Source: Duganella sp. CF402 (lineage in GTDB: Bacteria > Pseudomonadota > Gammaproteobacteria > Burkholderiales > Burkholderiaceae_D). From it: 64,000 nt of DNA. Position 1 is the stretch's first letter, and every line of letters starts with the position of its first letter. This document shows positions 19,487 through 27,539 of the stretch, one piece after another. Under the pieces are notes generated by a model, which was not told the origin of the DNA, made no database searches, and was given only the letters and a program-made list of their open reading frames with translations. The DNA is taken from the NCBI RefSeq assembly GCF_900109645.1, contig NZ_FOBG01000004.1, positions 248,001 to 312,000 on the forward strand, read 5' to 3'. The translations under genes were made by a program, and so were the position numbers.

Positions 19487-19969
19487 TTACTGCTGCGCCT
19501 TCAGGCGCAGCCGGGCGCGCCATTCGCCAAGGGCGGACAGCGCGCCCTGGAATTCCCGCTCGATCAAATCCGCTTCCGCAGCGGTGACCTTCCCATCCAG
19601 CAGCGCGGTCGACACCGCCTCCGCTACCGCTCCCACCTGGCTCATCACCTTGCATACCGTTTGCGACAGATCGTCGTCGCCGATGGTGTCCGGCATTGGC
19701 ACCACGAAGGCCGCCATGCCGTGCCGCGTCAGCAGCGCGTGCAGCGGCAGGTGGGCGTCGTTCACGCCCGCCCGGTGGCACAAGTCCACCACCGTCGACA
19801 CCTCTTCGAACGAGGGATAGTGCGACGCAATCGTCGGCGCCAGCTTGTTGCGCAGGACGTTGACCGAGATCCCCATCGCTTGCGCCAGCGCGTCGATGCC
19901 GCCGGGGTATGCGCGCGCCACTTTGTAGAGCGCGTCGTGCTGATTCATGTCCAGGTATTTGCGAGTCAT
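19487..19969 (-). CDS. Phage CII-type (CP76 family) DNA-binding protein
   Basis: 160 residues. MNQHDALYKVARAYPGGIDALAQAMGISVNVLRNKL is the helix-turn-helix start of the phage regulatory CII/CP76 family, followed by the usual acidic middle and helical C-terminus. The first seven residues (MTRKYLD) may be untranslated, since MNQHD at 19948 matches the usual family start. No other phage gene is nearby, so this looks like a domesticated or orphan regulator. Its targets are unknown. Its stop lies 3 bases from the stop of the FecR-domain gene on the other strand. Confidence 0.75.
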   Translation of the reverse strand: MTRKYLDMNQHDALYKVARAYPGGIDALAQAMGISVNVLRNKLAPTIASHYPSFEEVSTVVDLCHRAGVNDAHLPLHALLTRHGMAAFVVPMPDTIGDDDLSQTVCKVMSQVGAVAEAVSTALLDGKVTAAEADLIEREFQGALSALGEWRARLRLKAQQ

Positions 19970-20055
19970 GGTGAAGCGTGCCTTTTATTACCGATGCAAG
20001 CACCAACGCGCGGCGCTATGCTGTTTTTCATTCAACTTCTTTGTGAAATGACATC

Positions 20056-20856
20056 ATGAAGTCACTTCGATCTGCGCTGCTTTTGATGGTTTGCCTTGCC
20101 TTTGCGGGCAATGTGCCGGCGGAAGCGCGCCCGGCCTCACATTCTGGCACATCAAAGTCGTTTAAAAGTGGATTTTCTTCACAAAAGAACAACTCCGCTG
20201 CCCATAGCCGTCCGGCGCCGCCGGCCAACCGCCAGAGCGGTCCCGGCGCATTCGGGCAGCAGGCTGGCTCGCCGGCCCAGCAGCAGCGCAACACGTCGGC
20301 CATGTCGCGCGACGTCGATCAAAGCGCCGCCCGCGAACGTGCCTTGAGGACGCTGGACCAGCGCCGCACCGCCGCCAACGCGCCGCAACCGCTGCCGCCA
20401 GTACCTGCGCCGCGCCCGGCCCCGGCCTATGGCGCGCCGCCCTACGCGCCATCGCCGGTGTATGCGCCACCCGCCCAGCAGTCGAATGGCCTGATGGCTG
20501 GCGTGCTCGGCTTCATGCTAGGCCGCGCGATGAGCCAGAGCAACCAGCCGGTAGCCTACCCGACCACCAACGGCAACCAGCCCGCCCCGGCCGCGACCGT
20601 GCCCGCCGACGCGGCTGGCGCCGCTGCGACGGCCGGTCCTGACGGCACGGGTCTGGTGGGCGGCATGCCTGGCCTGGGCGCTCCCGCTCCGGCAGCCATC
20701 CCGGCGCCGCCGCCCGAGCCGTCGTTCATGGCCGGCGTGCTGCGCCTGTTTGCCTGGCTGTCCATCCTGAGCCTGCTCGGCTGGGCCGCGTTTTACTCGG
20801 TGCGCAAGTTCCGCCGCTTGCGCGCCGGCCCGAACTACTCGTTTGAAAGGAATTAA
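20056..20856 (+). CDS. Exported Pro/Ala-rich protein with C-terminal membrane segment, DUF2491-associated
   Basis: 266 residues. A signal peptide (MKSLRSALLLMVCLAFAGNVPAEA) leads into a Ser/Pro/Gln-rich, probably disordered region. A hydrophobic GLMAGVLGFMLGRAMSQ (about 148-164) and further Pro/Ala-rich sequence follow. A membrane helix near the C-terminus (RLFAWLSILSLLGWAAFYSVRKF) ends in a basic tail. No known domain was recognised. It lies 2 bases before the DUF2491 gene and probably forms one transcript with it and the PspA-like gene. Confidence 0.72.
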   Translation: MKSLRSALLLMVCLAFAGNVPAEARPASHSGTSKSFKSGFSSQKNNSAAHSRPAPPANRQSGPGAFGQQAGSPAQQQRNTSAMSRDVDQSAARERALRTLDQRRTAANAPQPLPPVPAPRPAPAYGAPPYAPSPVYAPPAQQSNGLMAGVLGFMLGRAMSQSNQPVAYPTTNGNQPAPAATVPADAAGAAATAGPDGTGLVGGMPGLGAPAPAAIPAPPPEPSFMAGVLRLFAWLSILSLLGWAAFYSVRKFRRLRAGPNYSFERN

Positions 20857-20858
20857 CG

Positions 20859-21635
20859 ATGGGCTGGACTGATGCAGTCAACTACCTGCGCACCGGCGCC
20901 GCCAAATTGGCCGGCACCGACGCTCCGCGCACCGACGGCGACCTGCCGCTGGGCGCGCGCATCGGCAGCGTGGTCGGCATCCAGCAATCGCCGCTGCTGC
21001 GCGCCGTAGCCGACGGTTCGCTGGTCGCCCTGCCGGATGCCGAAGACGTGCGCATCGTGGCCGTGTCGCAGCTGCGTCTGAAACAAGCGGGCGGCCTGTA
21101 CCGCTACTACCTCGACACCGGCGACCGCGACGACCAGGAGAAATTCCTGCAGGTCTACCAGAACGCCAGCGGCGAAGTCGGCGAGGTCCTGTATTGCACC
21201 CAGCTGGCGCGCGTGATTCCGGAAACGGCCGAGGAACAGGACGCCTACACCGGCCAGTCCGGCGCCGGCCTCGGCGACCGCAGCTACACCCTGTGGCGCG
21301 AGCAGCTGGACGATCCGGCGCTGGACCTGGAACTGATCTTCGGCGCCAGCGAAGGCCTGGACTACTGGCGCGACGCCGGCGATCCGCAAGCGCCGTTCGT
21401 GCCGCCGTTCACCGGCACCGAAACCCGGCTGGACGACGCCGGCGGCAACACCGGCCTGCGCCAGGAACTGTACTTCATGCCGTACGTGCGCCAGCTGCGC
21501 GGCGGCGGCCACGAATATCTGCTGATCACGACGGAAATCATCCACAGCGTGAACGGCGACCGTAGCAAACGCGGGATCCATGTCGACTTCGTCATTGGCA
21601 TCCCGGTGGAGCAGCAACGCATCGTTATCCAATGA
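20859..21635 (+). CDS. DUF2491 family protein (YjfK-like)
   Basis: 258 residues, soluble. It contains LPLGARIGSVVGIQQSPLLRA, TGDRDDQEKFLQVY and FMPYVRQL...EYLLITTEIIHSVNGDRSKRG, the conserved blocks of DUF2491, to which E. coli YjfK belongs. The biochemical function is unknown. In enterobacteria yjfK sits beside yjfJ, a PspA/IM30-like gene, and the same pairing occurs here with the next gene. This supports an envelope-linked role. It starts immediately after the exported Pro-rich protein with an AAAGGA ribosome site. Confidence 0.82.
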   Translation: MGWTDAVNYLRTGAAKLAGTDAPRTDGDLPLGARIGSVVGIQQSPLLRAVADGSLVALPDAEDVRIVAVSQLRLKQAGGLYRYYLDTGDRDDQEKFLQVYQNASGEVGEVLYCTQLARVIPETAEEQDAYTGQSGAGLGDRSYTLWREQLDDPALDLELIFGASEGLDYWRDAGDPQAPFVPPFTGTETRLDDAGGNTGLRQELYFMPYVRQLRGGGHEYLLITTEIIHSVNGDRSKRGIHVDFVIGIPVEQQRIVIQ

Positions 21636-21663
21636 TGCGCAACTTTGATTGAGGAAGACTGAC

Positions 21664-22452
21664 ATGAGCAACTTGAATGGCTGGGGTTTGACCGCGCGAC
21701 TGATCACCAAGCATTTTGGCGCGCTGGGCAATCGCGTTTCCGAGGCGATCGCCAACTTCGATCCGGAAACCGCCACCGAGGCCGACCGCGACCGCCTGGC
21801 CGACAATCTGCGCAGCGCCGCCCAGAAGCTGGCCGCCGCCCGCGCCGCCTTCAACAAGGAAGCGGACGACGTCACCAAGCTGCGCCAGCTGATCGCCACC
21901 GACGAGCAGGCCGCCGGCACCTTGGCCGAACGCCTCGCCGCCGGCAAGATTTCGGAATCGACCATCACGCTGTTCTGCGACGAGCTGGAAGGCAACAAGG
22001 CGCGCTTGCCGCAGGAATTGCAGGAAGAAGCCGATGCCAGACAGTACATGAGCGAGCTGCAAACCATCGTTGATGCGCTGTCGAAACAGCTGTCCGAATT
22101 CGACGCGCAGGCGAAAAAGGCGATGCAGGCGCTGGCCTCGGCCCGCGCCCAGCAGGATCTGCAGCAGCTGCGCGCCGACCGCCAGGCCCAGCTGGCCGGT
22201 CTGCAAGGCATGCGTGGCCAGTCGAGCGCGCTGTCCGCCCTGACCCGCCGCGCCGAGAGCATCCGCAACGATGCCGAGGGCTTGCGCATCGTCACCGACA
22301 TCGGCCAGAAGCCGCTGGACCAGGCCGCCGAGCTGGAGGCGATCCGCAAATCGGTGAGCCAGCCGGCGCTTGGCAATGAGTCGGCGCTGGCCCGGTTGCA
22401 GCGCCTGTCGGCACCGCCGGCCGCTGAGCCTTTGGCGCTTGCAAAGTCCTGA
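21664..22452 (+). CDS. PspA/IM30-like coiled-coil protein (YjfJ-like)
   Basis: 262 residues from MSNLNGWGLTARLITKHFGALGNRV, almost entirely helical, with heptad-rich stretches from about 30 to 200. The opening amphipathic segment and long coiled coil fit the PspA/IM30 fold. Pairing with DUF2491 mirrors yjfJ-yjfK of E. coli. A GAGGAAG ribosome site 7-9 bases upstream supports this start over the in-frame start five codons earlier. A membrane-stress or membrane-remodelling role is inferred by family only. Confidence 0.72.
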   Translation: MSNLNGWGLTARLITKHFGALGNRVSEAIANFDPETATEADRDRLADNLRSAAQKLAAARAAFNKEADDVTKLRQLIATDEQAAGTLAERLAAGKISESTITLFCDELEGNKARLPQELQEEADARQYMSELQTIVDALSKQLSEFDAQAKKAMQALASARAQQDLQQLRADRQAQLAGLQGMRGQSSALSALTRRAESIRNDAEGLRIVTDIGQKPLDQAAELEAIRKSVSQPALGNESALARLQRLSAPPAAEPLALAKS

Positions 22453-22471
22453 ACGGGCTACAATATAGGCT

Positions 22472-22493
22472 GGTGACGCGATTTGGCGTCACC
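22472..22493 (+). other. Stem-loop between the PspA-like gene and ybeD
   Basis: GGTGACGC, a 6-base loop and GCGTCACC form a perfect 8-bp stem, followed by GGTCTTTATT. The T-tract is weak, so this may be a partial terminator or a leader structure of ybeD. Confidence 0.4.
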
Positions 22494-22521
22494 GGTCTTT
22501 ATTGAAGAAATGGAACAGAAT

Positions 22522-22797
22522 ATGCAAGCGATCCCACCATCAGAGTCCCTCATCGAGTACCCGAGCGACTTCCCGATCAAGGTCATGGGGCCGACTCATA
22601 TCGATTTCGCCCCGACCATTATTTTGGTCGTGCAAAAGCATGACCAGGAATTCCACGAAGGCCGCATGGAGGTGCGTCCTTCGGCCAAGGGCAATTACAC
22701 CGGCCTGACCTGCACTGTGCGCGCCACCAGCCGCGAGCAGCTGGATGCGCTGTACACCGAGCTGTCGGCGCACCCGATGGTCAAAATCGTGATGTAA
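22522..22797 (+). CDS. ybeD: DUF493 / YbeD family protein
   Basis: 91 residues from MQAIPPSESLIEYPSDFPIKVMG. This matches DUF493 (E. coli YbeD, 87 residues), a small ferredoxin-like fold protein. It is classically adjacent to lipB and lipA, as here, although a LysR gene and a GST gene now intervene. GGAA six bases upstream favours this ATG over another four codons earlier. A regulatory (ACT-like) function is suspected for the family but not established. Confidence 0.88.
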   Translation: MQAIPPSESLIEYPSDFPIKVMGPTHIDFAPTIILVVQKHDQEFHEGRMEVRPSAKGNYTGLTCTVRATSREQLDALYTELSAHPMVKIVM

Positions 22798-22798
22798 A

Positions 22799-23692
22799 TC
22801 AGGCTTGCTGGCGCTGGAAGGCTTCGATTTCTTCCAGCAGCCAGCTGCGGAACGCCAGCACCTGCGGCTTGCTTGCCGCAGCGGGCGGCGTGACGAAAAA
22901 GTATTCGTCCGGGCTGGGCGTGGCGATGTCGAACAGCCGCCGCAGCTGCCCGGAAGCGATCTCCTGCATCGCCACCACGTGCCGCACCAGCGCCACGCCG
23001 TTGCCATCGGCAGCGGAGCGGATCAGCATCGATAAATCCTCGAACAGCAGCCCGCCGGACGGCTCCGGCAGGTCGACGCCGGCTGCCTGCAGCCACGGCG
23101 TCCAGTGCTCGACCGAGCGCAGCAACGTGTGCCGCGCCAGATCGTCTGGCTGCAGCGGCAGGTCTCCACCGCGATAGTGGGGACTCACTACCGGGTAGTA
23201 AACATCCCCCATCAGCCGCAGCACCACCATGCCCGGATAGTGGCCGCGCCCAAAGCGGATGCCCACGTCCACGCCTTCCCTCGCCAAGTCCTGCATGTGG
23301 CCGCTTGATTGCAGCACCACCTCAATATCCGGATGCAGCTCGATGAATTTGCCGAGCCGTGGCGCCAGCCAGCGCGCCGCAAACGACGGGATCGAGGTAA
23401 TGGTCAGCCGCTGGTTGATGCTGGTGGCGCGCATGGCGTCGGTGGCGGCGGCGATGTCGGCAAAGGCCTTGCCGAGGAACTGGGCGAACTTCAGCCCGTC
23501 GTTAGTTATTTTCACCTGGCGGCCGTTGCGCACGAAGAGCGGCCGGCCCAACTCCTCTTCCAACCCCCGAACCTGATGGCTGATGGCGCCGTGCGTCAGA
23601 TGCAATTCGTCCGCCGCGCGCGAGAAATTCTCGTGGCGGGCCGCCGCCTCGAAGGCGCGCAGTGCGGAAAAATTGGGCAGGCGACGCGCCAT
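22799..23692 (-). CDS. LysR-family transcriptional regulator (GcvA-like)
   Basis: 297 residues. The N-terminal winged helix-turn-helix (LPNFSALRAFEAAARHENFSRAADELHLTHGAISHQVRGLEEELG) is of the GcvA subtype. It is followed by a periplasmic-binding-like effector domain with TITSIPSFAARWLAPRLGKF. It is divergent from the GST-like gene, with a 111-base AT-rich spacer that holds the likely shared operator, so it probably controls that gene. The inducer is unknown. The stop lies 1 base from the ybeD stop. Confidence 0.92.
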   Translation of the reverse strand: MARRLPNFSALRAFEAAARHENFSRAADELHLTHGAISHQVRGLEEELGRPLFVRNGRQVKITNDGLKFAQFLGKAFADIAAATDAMRATSINQRLTITSIPSFAARWLAPRLGKFIELHPDIEVVLQSSGHMQDLAREGVDVGIRFGRGHYPGMVVLRLMGDVYYPVVSPHYRGGDLPLQPDDLARHTLLRSVEHWTPWLQAAGVDLPEPSGGLLFEDLSMLIRSAADGNGVALVRHVVAMQEIASGQLRRLFDIATPSPDEYFFVTPPAAASKPQVLAFRSWLLEEIEAFQRQQA

Positions 23693-23803
23693 CCTGTGGA
23701 TAACTATGTGAGTAAAACTAACAAGAATTGCGAAAATATACCGTTATACAGGGACTTACACAAGGTTTACCATGTGAATAAATCTACCTAAGCGGAGCTT
23801 GCC

Positions 23804-24442
23804 ATGCCTTTTGAACTGTACGTCGATAGTCTCTACACCAGTCCCTATGCGCTTTCGGCCTTCGTGGCGCTGACCGAGAAGGGCTTGCCGTTCAGCGTCA
23901 AGACCGTGGATCTGGAAAGCGGCGAGCAGCGGCAAGCTGCCTACGCCGGCCGCGCAGTGACCGGCCGTGTGCCGGCGCTGGTCGAGGGTGAAGGGGATCA
24001 CCAATTCGTATTGACCGAGTCCACCGCCATCACGGAATATCTGGAAGAGTCGTTCCCGGCGCCGGAATACGTCTCGCTGTACCCGCAAGACCGCCGCCAG
24101 CGCGCGCAGGCGCGGCAAATCCAGGCCTGGGTGCGCAGCGACCTGGTGCCGGTACGCGTCGAGCGCGACACGGAAATGGTGTTTTTCGGCAAAGCCTGCT
24201 CGCCGCTGAGCGACAACGCGCAAGCGGCCGCCGCCAAGCTGGTGCACGTGGCCGAGCGCTTCGTGCAGGGACCGCAGAACGTGTTCGGCGCTTGGTCGAT
24301 TGCCGATACCGACCTCGCCATCATGCTGAGCCGGCTGGTGCGCAACGGCGATCCGGTGCCGGCCAAGCTGCAGGAATACGTCGAATTCCAGTGGCAGCGG
24401 CCGTCCGTGCAGCAATGGCTGGCAAGGCACCAGCCGGGCTGA
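23804..24442 (+). CDS. yfcF: Glutathione S-transferase family protein (YfcF-like)
   Basis: 212 residues. The N-terminal thioredoxin-like domain has LYVDSLYTSPYALSAFVALTEKGLPF and GRVPALVE...LTESTAITEYLEESFP, with the conserved cis-Pro before A-L and the ES pair that binds glutathione. An all-helical C-terminal domain follows. The TSPYALS opening points to the YfcF group, which has peroxidase and transferase activity. It is divergent from the LysR gene. No Cys is present at the N-terminal active-site turn, so catalysis would be Ser-based. Confidence 0.88.
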   Translation: MPFELYVDSLYTSPYALSAFVALTEKGLPFSVKTVDLESGEQRQAAYAGRAVTGRVPALVEGEGDHQFVLTESTAITEYLEESFPAPEYVSLYPQDRRQRAQARQIQAWVRSDLVPVRVERDTEMVFFGKACSPLSDNAQAAAAKLVHVAERFVQGPQNVFGAWSIADTDLAIMLSRLVRNGDPVPAKLQEYVEFQWQRPSVQQWLARHQPG

Positions 24443-24469
24443 AAATAGCCGCCGGGGTATAATGGCGGC

Positions 24470-25129
24470 ATGACGTCTCCTACCTCTCCCGAGATCAAGC
24501 ATCTCGGCAAAGCCGATTACGACAGCACTTTCGCCGCCATGCGGGCCTTCACCGACGCCCGCACGCCGGACACGCGCGACGAACTGTGGATCGTCGAGCA
24601 TCCGCCGGTTTACACGCTGGGGCTGGGCGCCGATCGCGGCCACCTGCTGGCCGGTGCGTCCGACATCCCGGTGGTGCAGACCGATCGCGGCGGCGAAGTC
24701 ACCTACCACGGCCCTGGGCAGGTGGTGATTTACCTGCTGATGGACCTGCGCCGCAACAAGCCCGGCGGCAAGCTGTATGCCCGTCAGTTCGTGCATAAAA
24801 TCGAGCAGGCGATCATCAATGTTCTAGAAGCGTATAATCTCGTCGGTGAGCGCGTGGAAGGCGCGCCGGGCATCTATATGGCCGGCGGCGACCACAAAGG
24901 CGCCAAGATTGCCGCGCTGGGCTTGAAGGTACGCGGCAATGGCTGCACCTACCACGGGCTGTCGCTGAATGTGGCGATGGACCTGGCCCCGTTTTCCTGG
25001 ATTAATCCCTGCGGCTATGCCGGGTTGGAAACGACAGATATGCGCACCGTTGGCGCGCAGGCAATCCTGTCTGATGTGCAACAGCAGCTGGCCGAGGAAT
25101 TAGTCCGCGTCCTGGCGACAAACGAATAA
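24470..25129 (+). CDS. lipB: Octanoyl-[ACP]:protein N-octanoyltransferase
   Basis: 219 residues. Motifs include LWIVEHPPVYTLG, the RGGEVTYHGPGQ block, and the acyl-thioester Cys at C181 in INPCGY, with the conserved Lys in GAKIAALG (about 146). It moves octanoyl from acyl carrier protein to lipoate-dependent enzymes, and LipA completes the cofactor. An in-frame stop lies 8 codons upstream, leaving this ATG as the only start. A TATAAT hexamer ends only 6 bases before it, so the mRNA could be leaderless. Confidence 0.96.
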   Translation: MTSPTSPEIKHLGKADYDSTFAAMRAFTDARTPDTRDELWIVEHPPVYTLGLGADRGHLLAGASDIPVVQTDRGGEVTYHGPGQVVIYLLMDLRRNKPGGKLYARQFVHKIEQAIINVLEAYNLVGERVEGAPGIYMAGGDHKGAKIAALGLKVRGNGCTYHGLSLNVAMDLAPFSWINPCGYAGLETTDMRTVGAQAILSDVQQQLAEELVRVLATNE

Positions 25130-25137
25130 AACTGATT

Positions 25138-26112
25138 ATGACCACCGAAACTACTCCAGCGTACAACCCGAGCGAAAAGCAAAAAGGCGCCAGCAAAACC
25201 TCGCGCATTCCGATCAAGATCGTGCCGGTCGAGCAGGTCGAGCGCTTGAAGAAGCCGGACTGGATTCGCGTCAAGGCCGGTTCGCCGAACACCCGTTTCT
25301 ACGAAATCAAGGAAACGCTGCGCGAGAACAAGCTGGTCACCGTGTGCGAAGAAGCGAGCTGCCCGAACATCGGCGAATGCTTCGGCAAAGGCACGGCCAC
25401 CTTCATGATCATGGGCGACAAGTGCACCCGCCGCTGCCCGTTCTGCGACGTCGGCCACGGCCGCCCGGATCCGCTGGACAAGGATGAGCCGACCAACCTG
25501 TCGCACACCATCGCCAAGCTGCGCCTGAGCTACGTCGTGATCACCTCGGTGGACCGCGACGACCTGCGCGACGGCGGCGCCCAGCACTTCGTCGAGTGCA
25601 TCTCCAACACCCGCGCGCTGTCGCCGAAGACCCAGATCGAAGTGCTGGTGCCGGACTTCCGCGGCCGCCTGGAAAAAGCGCTGGCCATCTTTGCCGACGG
25701 CCTGCCGGACGTGATGAACCACAACCTGGAAACCGTGCCGCGCCTGTACAAGGAAGCGCGTCCGGGTTCGGACTACATGCACTCGCTGAAGCTGCTGAAA
25801 GACTTCAAGGCCATGTATCCGAACGTGAAAACCAAGTCGGGCATCATGGTTGGCCTGGGCGAGACCGACGAAGAAATCCTGCAAGTGATGCGCGACATGC
25901 GCGAGCACGACATCGACATGCTGACCATCGGCCAATACCTAGCGCCATCGAACAGCCACCTGCCGGTGCGCCGCTACGTGCACCCGGACGTGTTCAAGCA
26001 GTTCGAAGAAGAAGCCTACAAAATGGGCTTCAAGCACGCCGCAGTCGGCGCAATGGTCCGCTCCTCCTACCACGCGGACGAGCAGGCACACAACGTACTG
26101 GCCGCAGGCTAA
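25138..26112 (+). CDS. lipA: Lipoyl synthase
   Basis: 324 residues. The auxiliary cluster motif C70-x4-C75-x5-C81 (CEEASCPNIGEC) and the radical-SAM motif C96-x3-C100-x2-C103 (CTRRCPFC) are both present. The C-terminal RSSYHA contributes the Ser ligand to the auxiliary cluster. It inserts two sulfurs into protein-bound octanoyl chains. It lies 8 bases after lipB in one operon and is followed by a terminator. Confidence 0.98.
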   Translation: MTTETTPAYNPSEKQKGASKTSRIPIKIVPVEQVERLKKPDWIRVKAGSPNTRFYEIKETLRENKLVTVCEEASCPNIGECFGKGTATFMIMGDKCTRRCPFCDVGHGRPDPLDKDEPTNLSHTIAKLRLSYVVITSVDRDDLRDGGAQHFVECISNTRALSPKTQIEVLVPDFRGRLEKALAIFADGLPDVMNHNLETVPRLYKEARPGSDYMHSLKLLKDFKAMYPNVKTKSGIMVGLGETDEEILQVMRDMREHDIDMLTIGQYLAPSNSHLPVRRYVHPDVFKQFEEEAYKMGFKHAAVGAMVRSSYHADEQAHNVLAAG

Positions 26113-26116
26113 CGAC

Positions 26117-26146
26117 AAGGGCTCCTAAGGGAGCCCTTTCCTTTTG
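26117..26146 (+). terminator. Rho-independent terminator after lipA
   Basis: AAGGGCTCC, loop TAAG and GGAGCCCTT form a 9-bp perfect stem, followed by TCCTTTT. It lies 4 bases past the lipA stop. Confidence 0.88.
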
Positions 26147-26217
26147 GCCGCCTGCTGGTATGAGCGGTTTGGTAGTATTATTTCTATAGTTAACCATCAA
26201 ATTATAGGAACGCTACC

Positions 26218-26874
26218 ATGTCGCTGCGCATTAACGACACCGCACCGGATTTCACCGCTAATACCACCCACGGCAAGATCGAGTTCCACAACTGGATCGG
26301 CGACCAGTGGGCGATCCTGTTCTCGCACCCGAAGGATTTCACGCCGGTCTGCACCACCGAACTCGGCTACATGGCCAAGATCGAGCCGGAGTTCACCAAG
26401 CGTAACGCCAAGCTGATCGGCCTGTCGATCGACCCGGTCGAGAACCACGAGAAGTGGGCCGCCGATATCGAGGAAACTCAAGGCGCCGCCGTTAAATACC
26501 CAATGATCGGCGATACCGATCTGGCCGTCGCCAAGCTGTACAACATGCTGCCCGCCGATGAAGCCGGCACCTCGGAAGGCCGCACCGCCGCCACCAACGC
26601 CACCGTGCGCTCGGTGTTCATCGTTGGCCCGGACAAAAAGATCAAGCTGATGCTCACCTACCCGATGACCACCGGCCGCAACTTCGACGAAATCCTGCGC
26701 GTGCTCGATTCGATGCAGCTGACCGCCAAGCACAAGGTCGCCACCCCGGTGAACTGGAAGAACGGCGAGGACGTCATCATCACCACCGCCGTCAGCAACG
26801 AAGAAGCCGAGACCAAGTTCCCAGGCTTCCGCACCATCAAGCCTTACCTGCGCGTGACCAAGCAGCCTGTGTAA
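26218..26874 (+). CDS. 1-Cys peroxiredoxin (Prx6 family)
   Basis: 218 residues. The peroxidatic Cys is C45 in HPKDFTPVCTTELG. The long C-terminal domain (PVNWKNGEDVIITTAVSNEEA...FPGFRTIKPYLR) is characteristic of the Prx6 branch. It reduces hydrogen peroxide and organic peroxides in the cytoplasm. Its physiological reductant is not visible from context. It is separated from lipA by a terminator and ends 2 bases before ung, with which it probably shares a transcript. Confidence 0.93.
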   Translation: MSLRINDTAPDFTANTTHGKIEFHNWIGDQWAILFSHPKDFTPVCTTELGYMAKIEPEFTKRNAKLIGLSIDPVENHEKWAADIEETQGAAVKYPMIGDTDLAVAKLYNMLPADEAGTSEGRTAATNATVRSVFIVGPDKKIKLMLTYPMTTGRNFDEILRVLDSMQLTAKHKVATPVNWKNGEDVIITTAVSNEEAETKFPGFRTIKPYLRVTKQPV

Positions 26875-26876
26875 GC

Positions 26877-27539
26877 ATGAGCGTACGCATCGAGGAGTCG
26901 TGGAAGCAGCAGCTGCAGCACGAGTTTGAGCAGCCTTACTGGGAATCCCTGACCTCCTTTGTGCGTGCCGAATACGCGGCCGGGCAGTGCTGCCCGGCCG
27001 GCAAGAATATCTTCCGCGCCTTCGACCTGACGCCGTTCGATCAGGTGAAGGTGGTCATCCTCGGCCAGGATCCGTATCACACGCCCGGCGCCGCGATGGG
27101 CTTTTGCTTCTCGGTCCCCGACGGCAACCGGCCGCAGCCCAGCTTGCAGAACATCTTCCAGGAACTGCACGACGATCTCGGTCTCGACCGCCGCCACACC
27201 GACCTCACCGACTGGGCGCAGCAAGGCGTATTCCTGCTCAACAGCGTGCTCACCGTGCGCGCCCGTGAAGCCGGTTCGCACGCCAACAAGGGCTGGGAGA
27301 CCTTCACCGACAGCGCCATCCGCGCCCTGTCGCAGCAGCGCGAGAAGATCGTCTTCATCCTGTGGGGTAGCTACGCCATCGCCAAGCGTGCGCTGATCGA
27401 CAGCCGCAAGCATCTGGTGATTACCTCACCGCACCCGTCGCCGTTTTCCGCGCACAAGGGCTTCTTCGGCAGCAAGCCCTTCTCGCGCGCCAACGATTAC
27501 CTGCTCGCCAACGGTCAGCCGCCGATCCACTGGGCCTGA
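26877..27539 (+). CDS. ung: Uracil-DNA glycosylase
   Basis: 220 residues of family 1 UDG. The water-activating motif GQDPYHTPG contains D65. The minor-groove motif HPSPFSAHKGFFGSKPFSRAN lies near the C-terminus and provides the catalytic His. It removes uracil from DNA to start base-excision repair. Its start follows the peroxiredoxin stop by 2 bases. Its last 25 bases overlap the end of the HupE-like gene on the other strand. Confidence 0.97.
   Translation: MSVRIEESWKQQLQHEFEQPYWESLTSFVRAEYAAGQCCPAGKNIFRAFDLTPFDQVKVVILGQDPYHTPGAAMGFCFSVPDGNRPQPSLQNIFQELHDDLGLDRRHTDLTDWAQQGVFLLNSVLTVRAREAGSHANKGWETFTDSAIRALSQQREKIVFILWGSYAIAKRALIDSRKHLVITSPHPSPFSAHKGFFGSKPFSRANDYLLANGQPPIHWA

Noticed and set aside
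26161..26217. OxyR site before the peroxiredoxin gene
   Set aside because: CTATA and TATAG segments are present but the spacing does not fit the OxyR tetrad ATAG-N7-CTAT.
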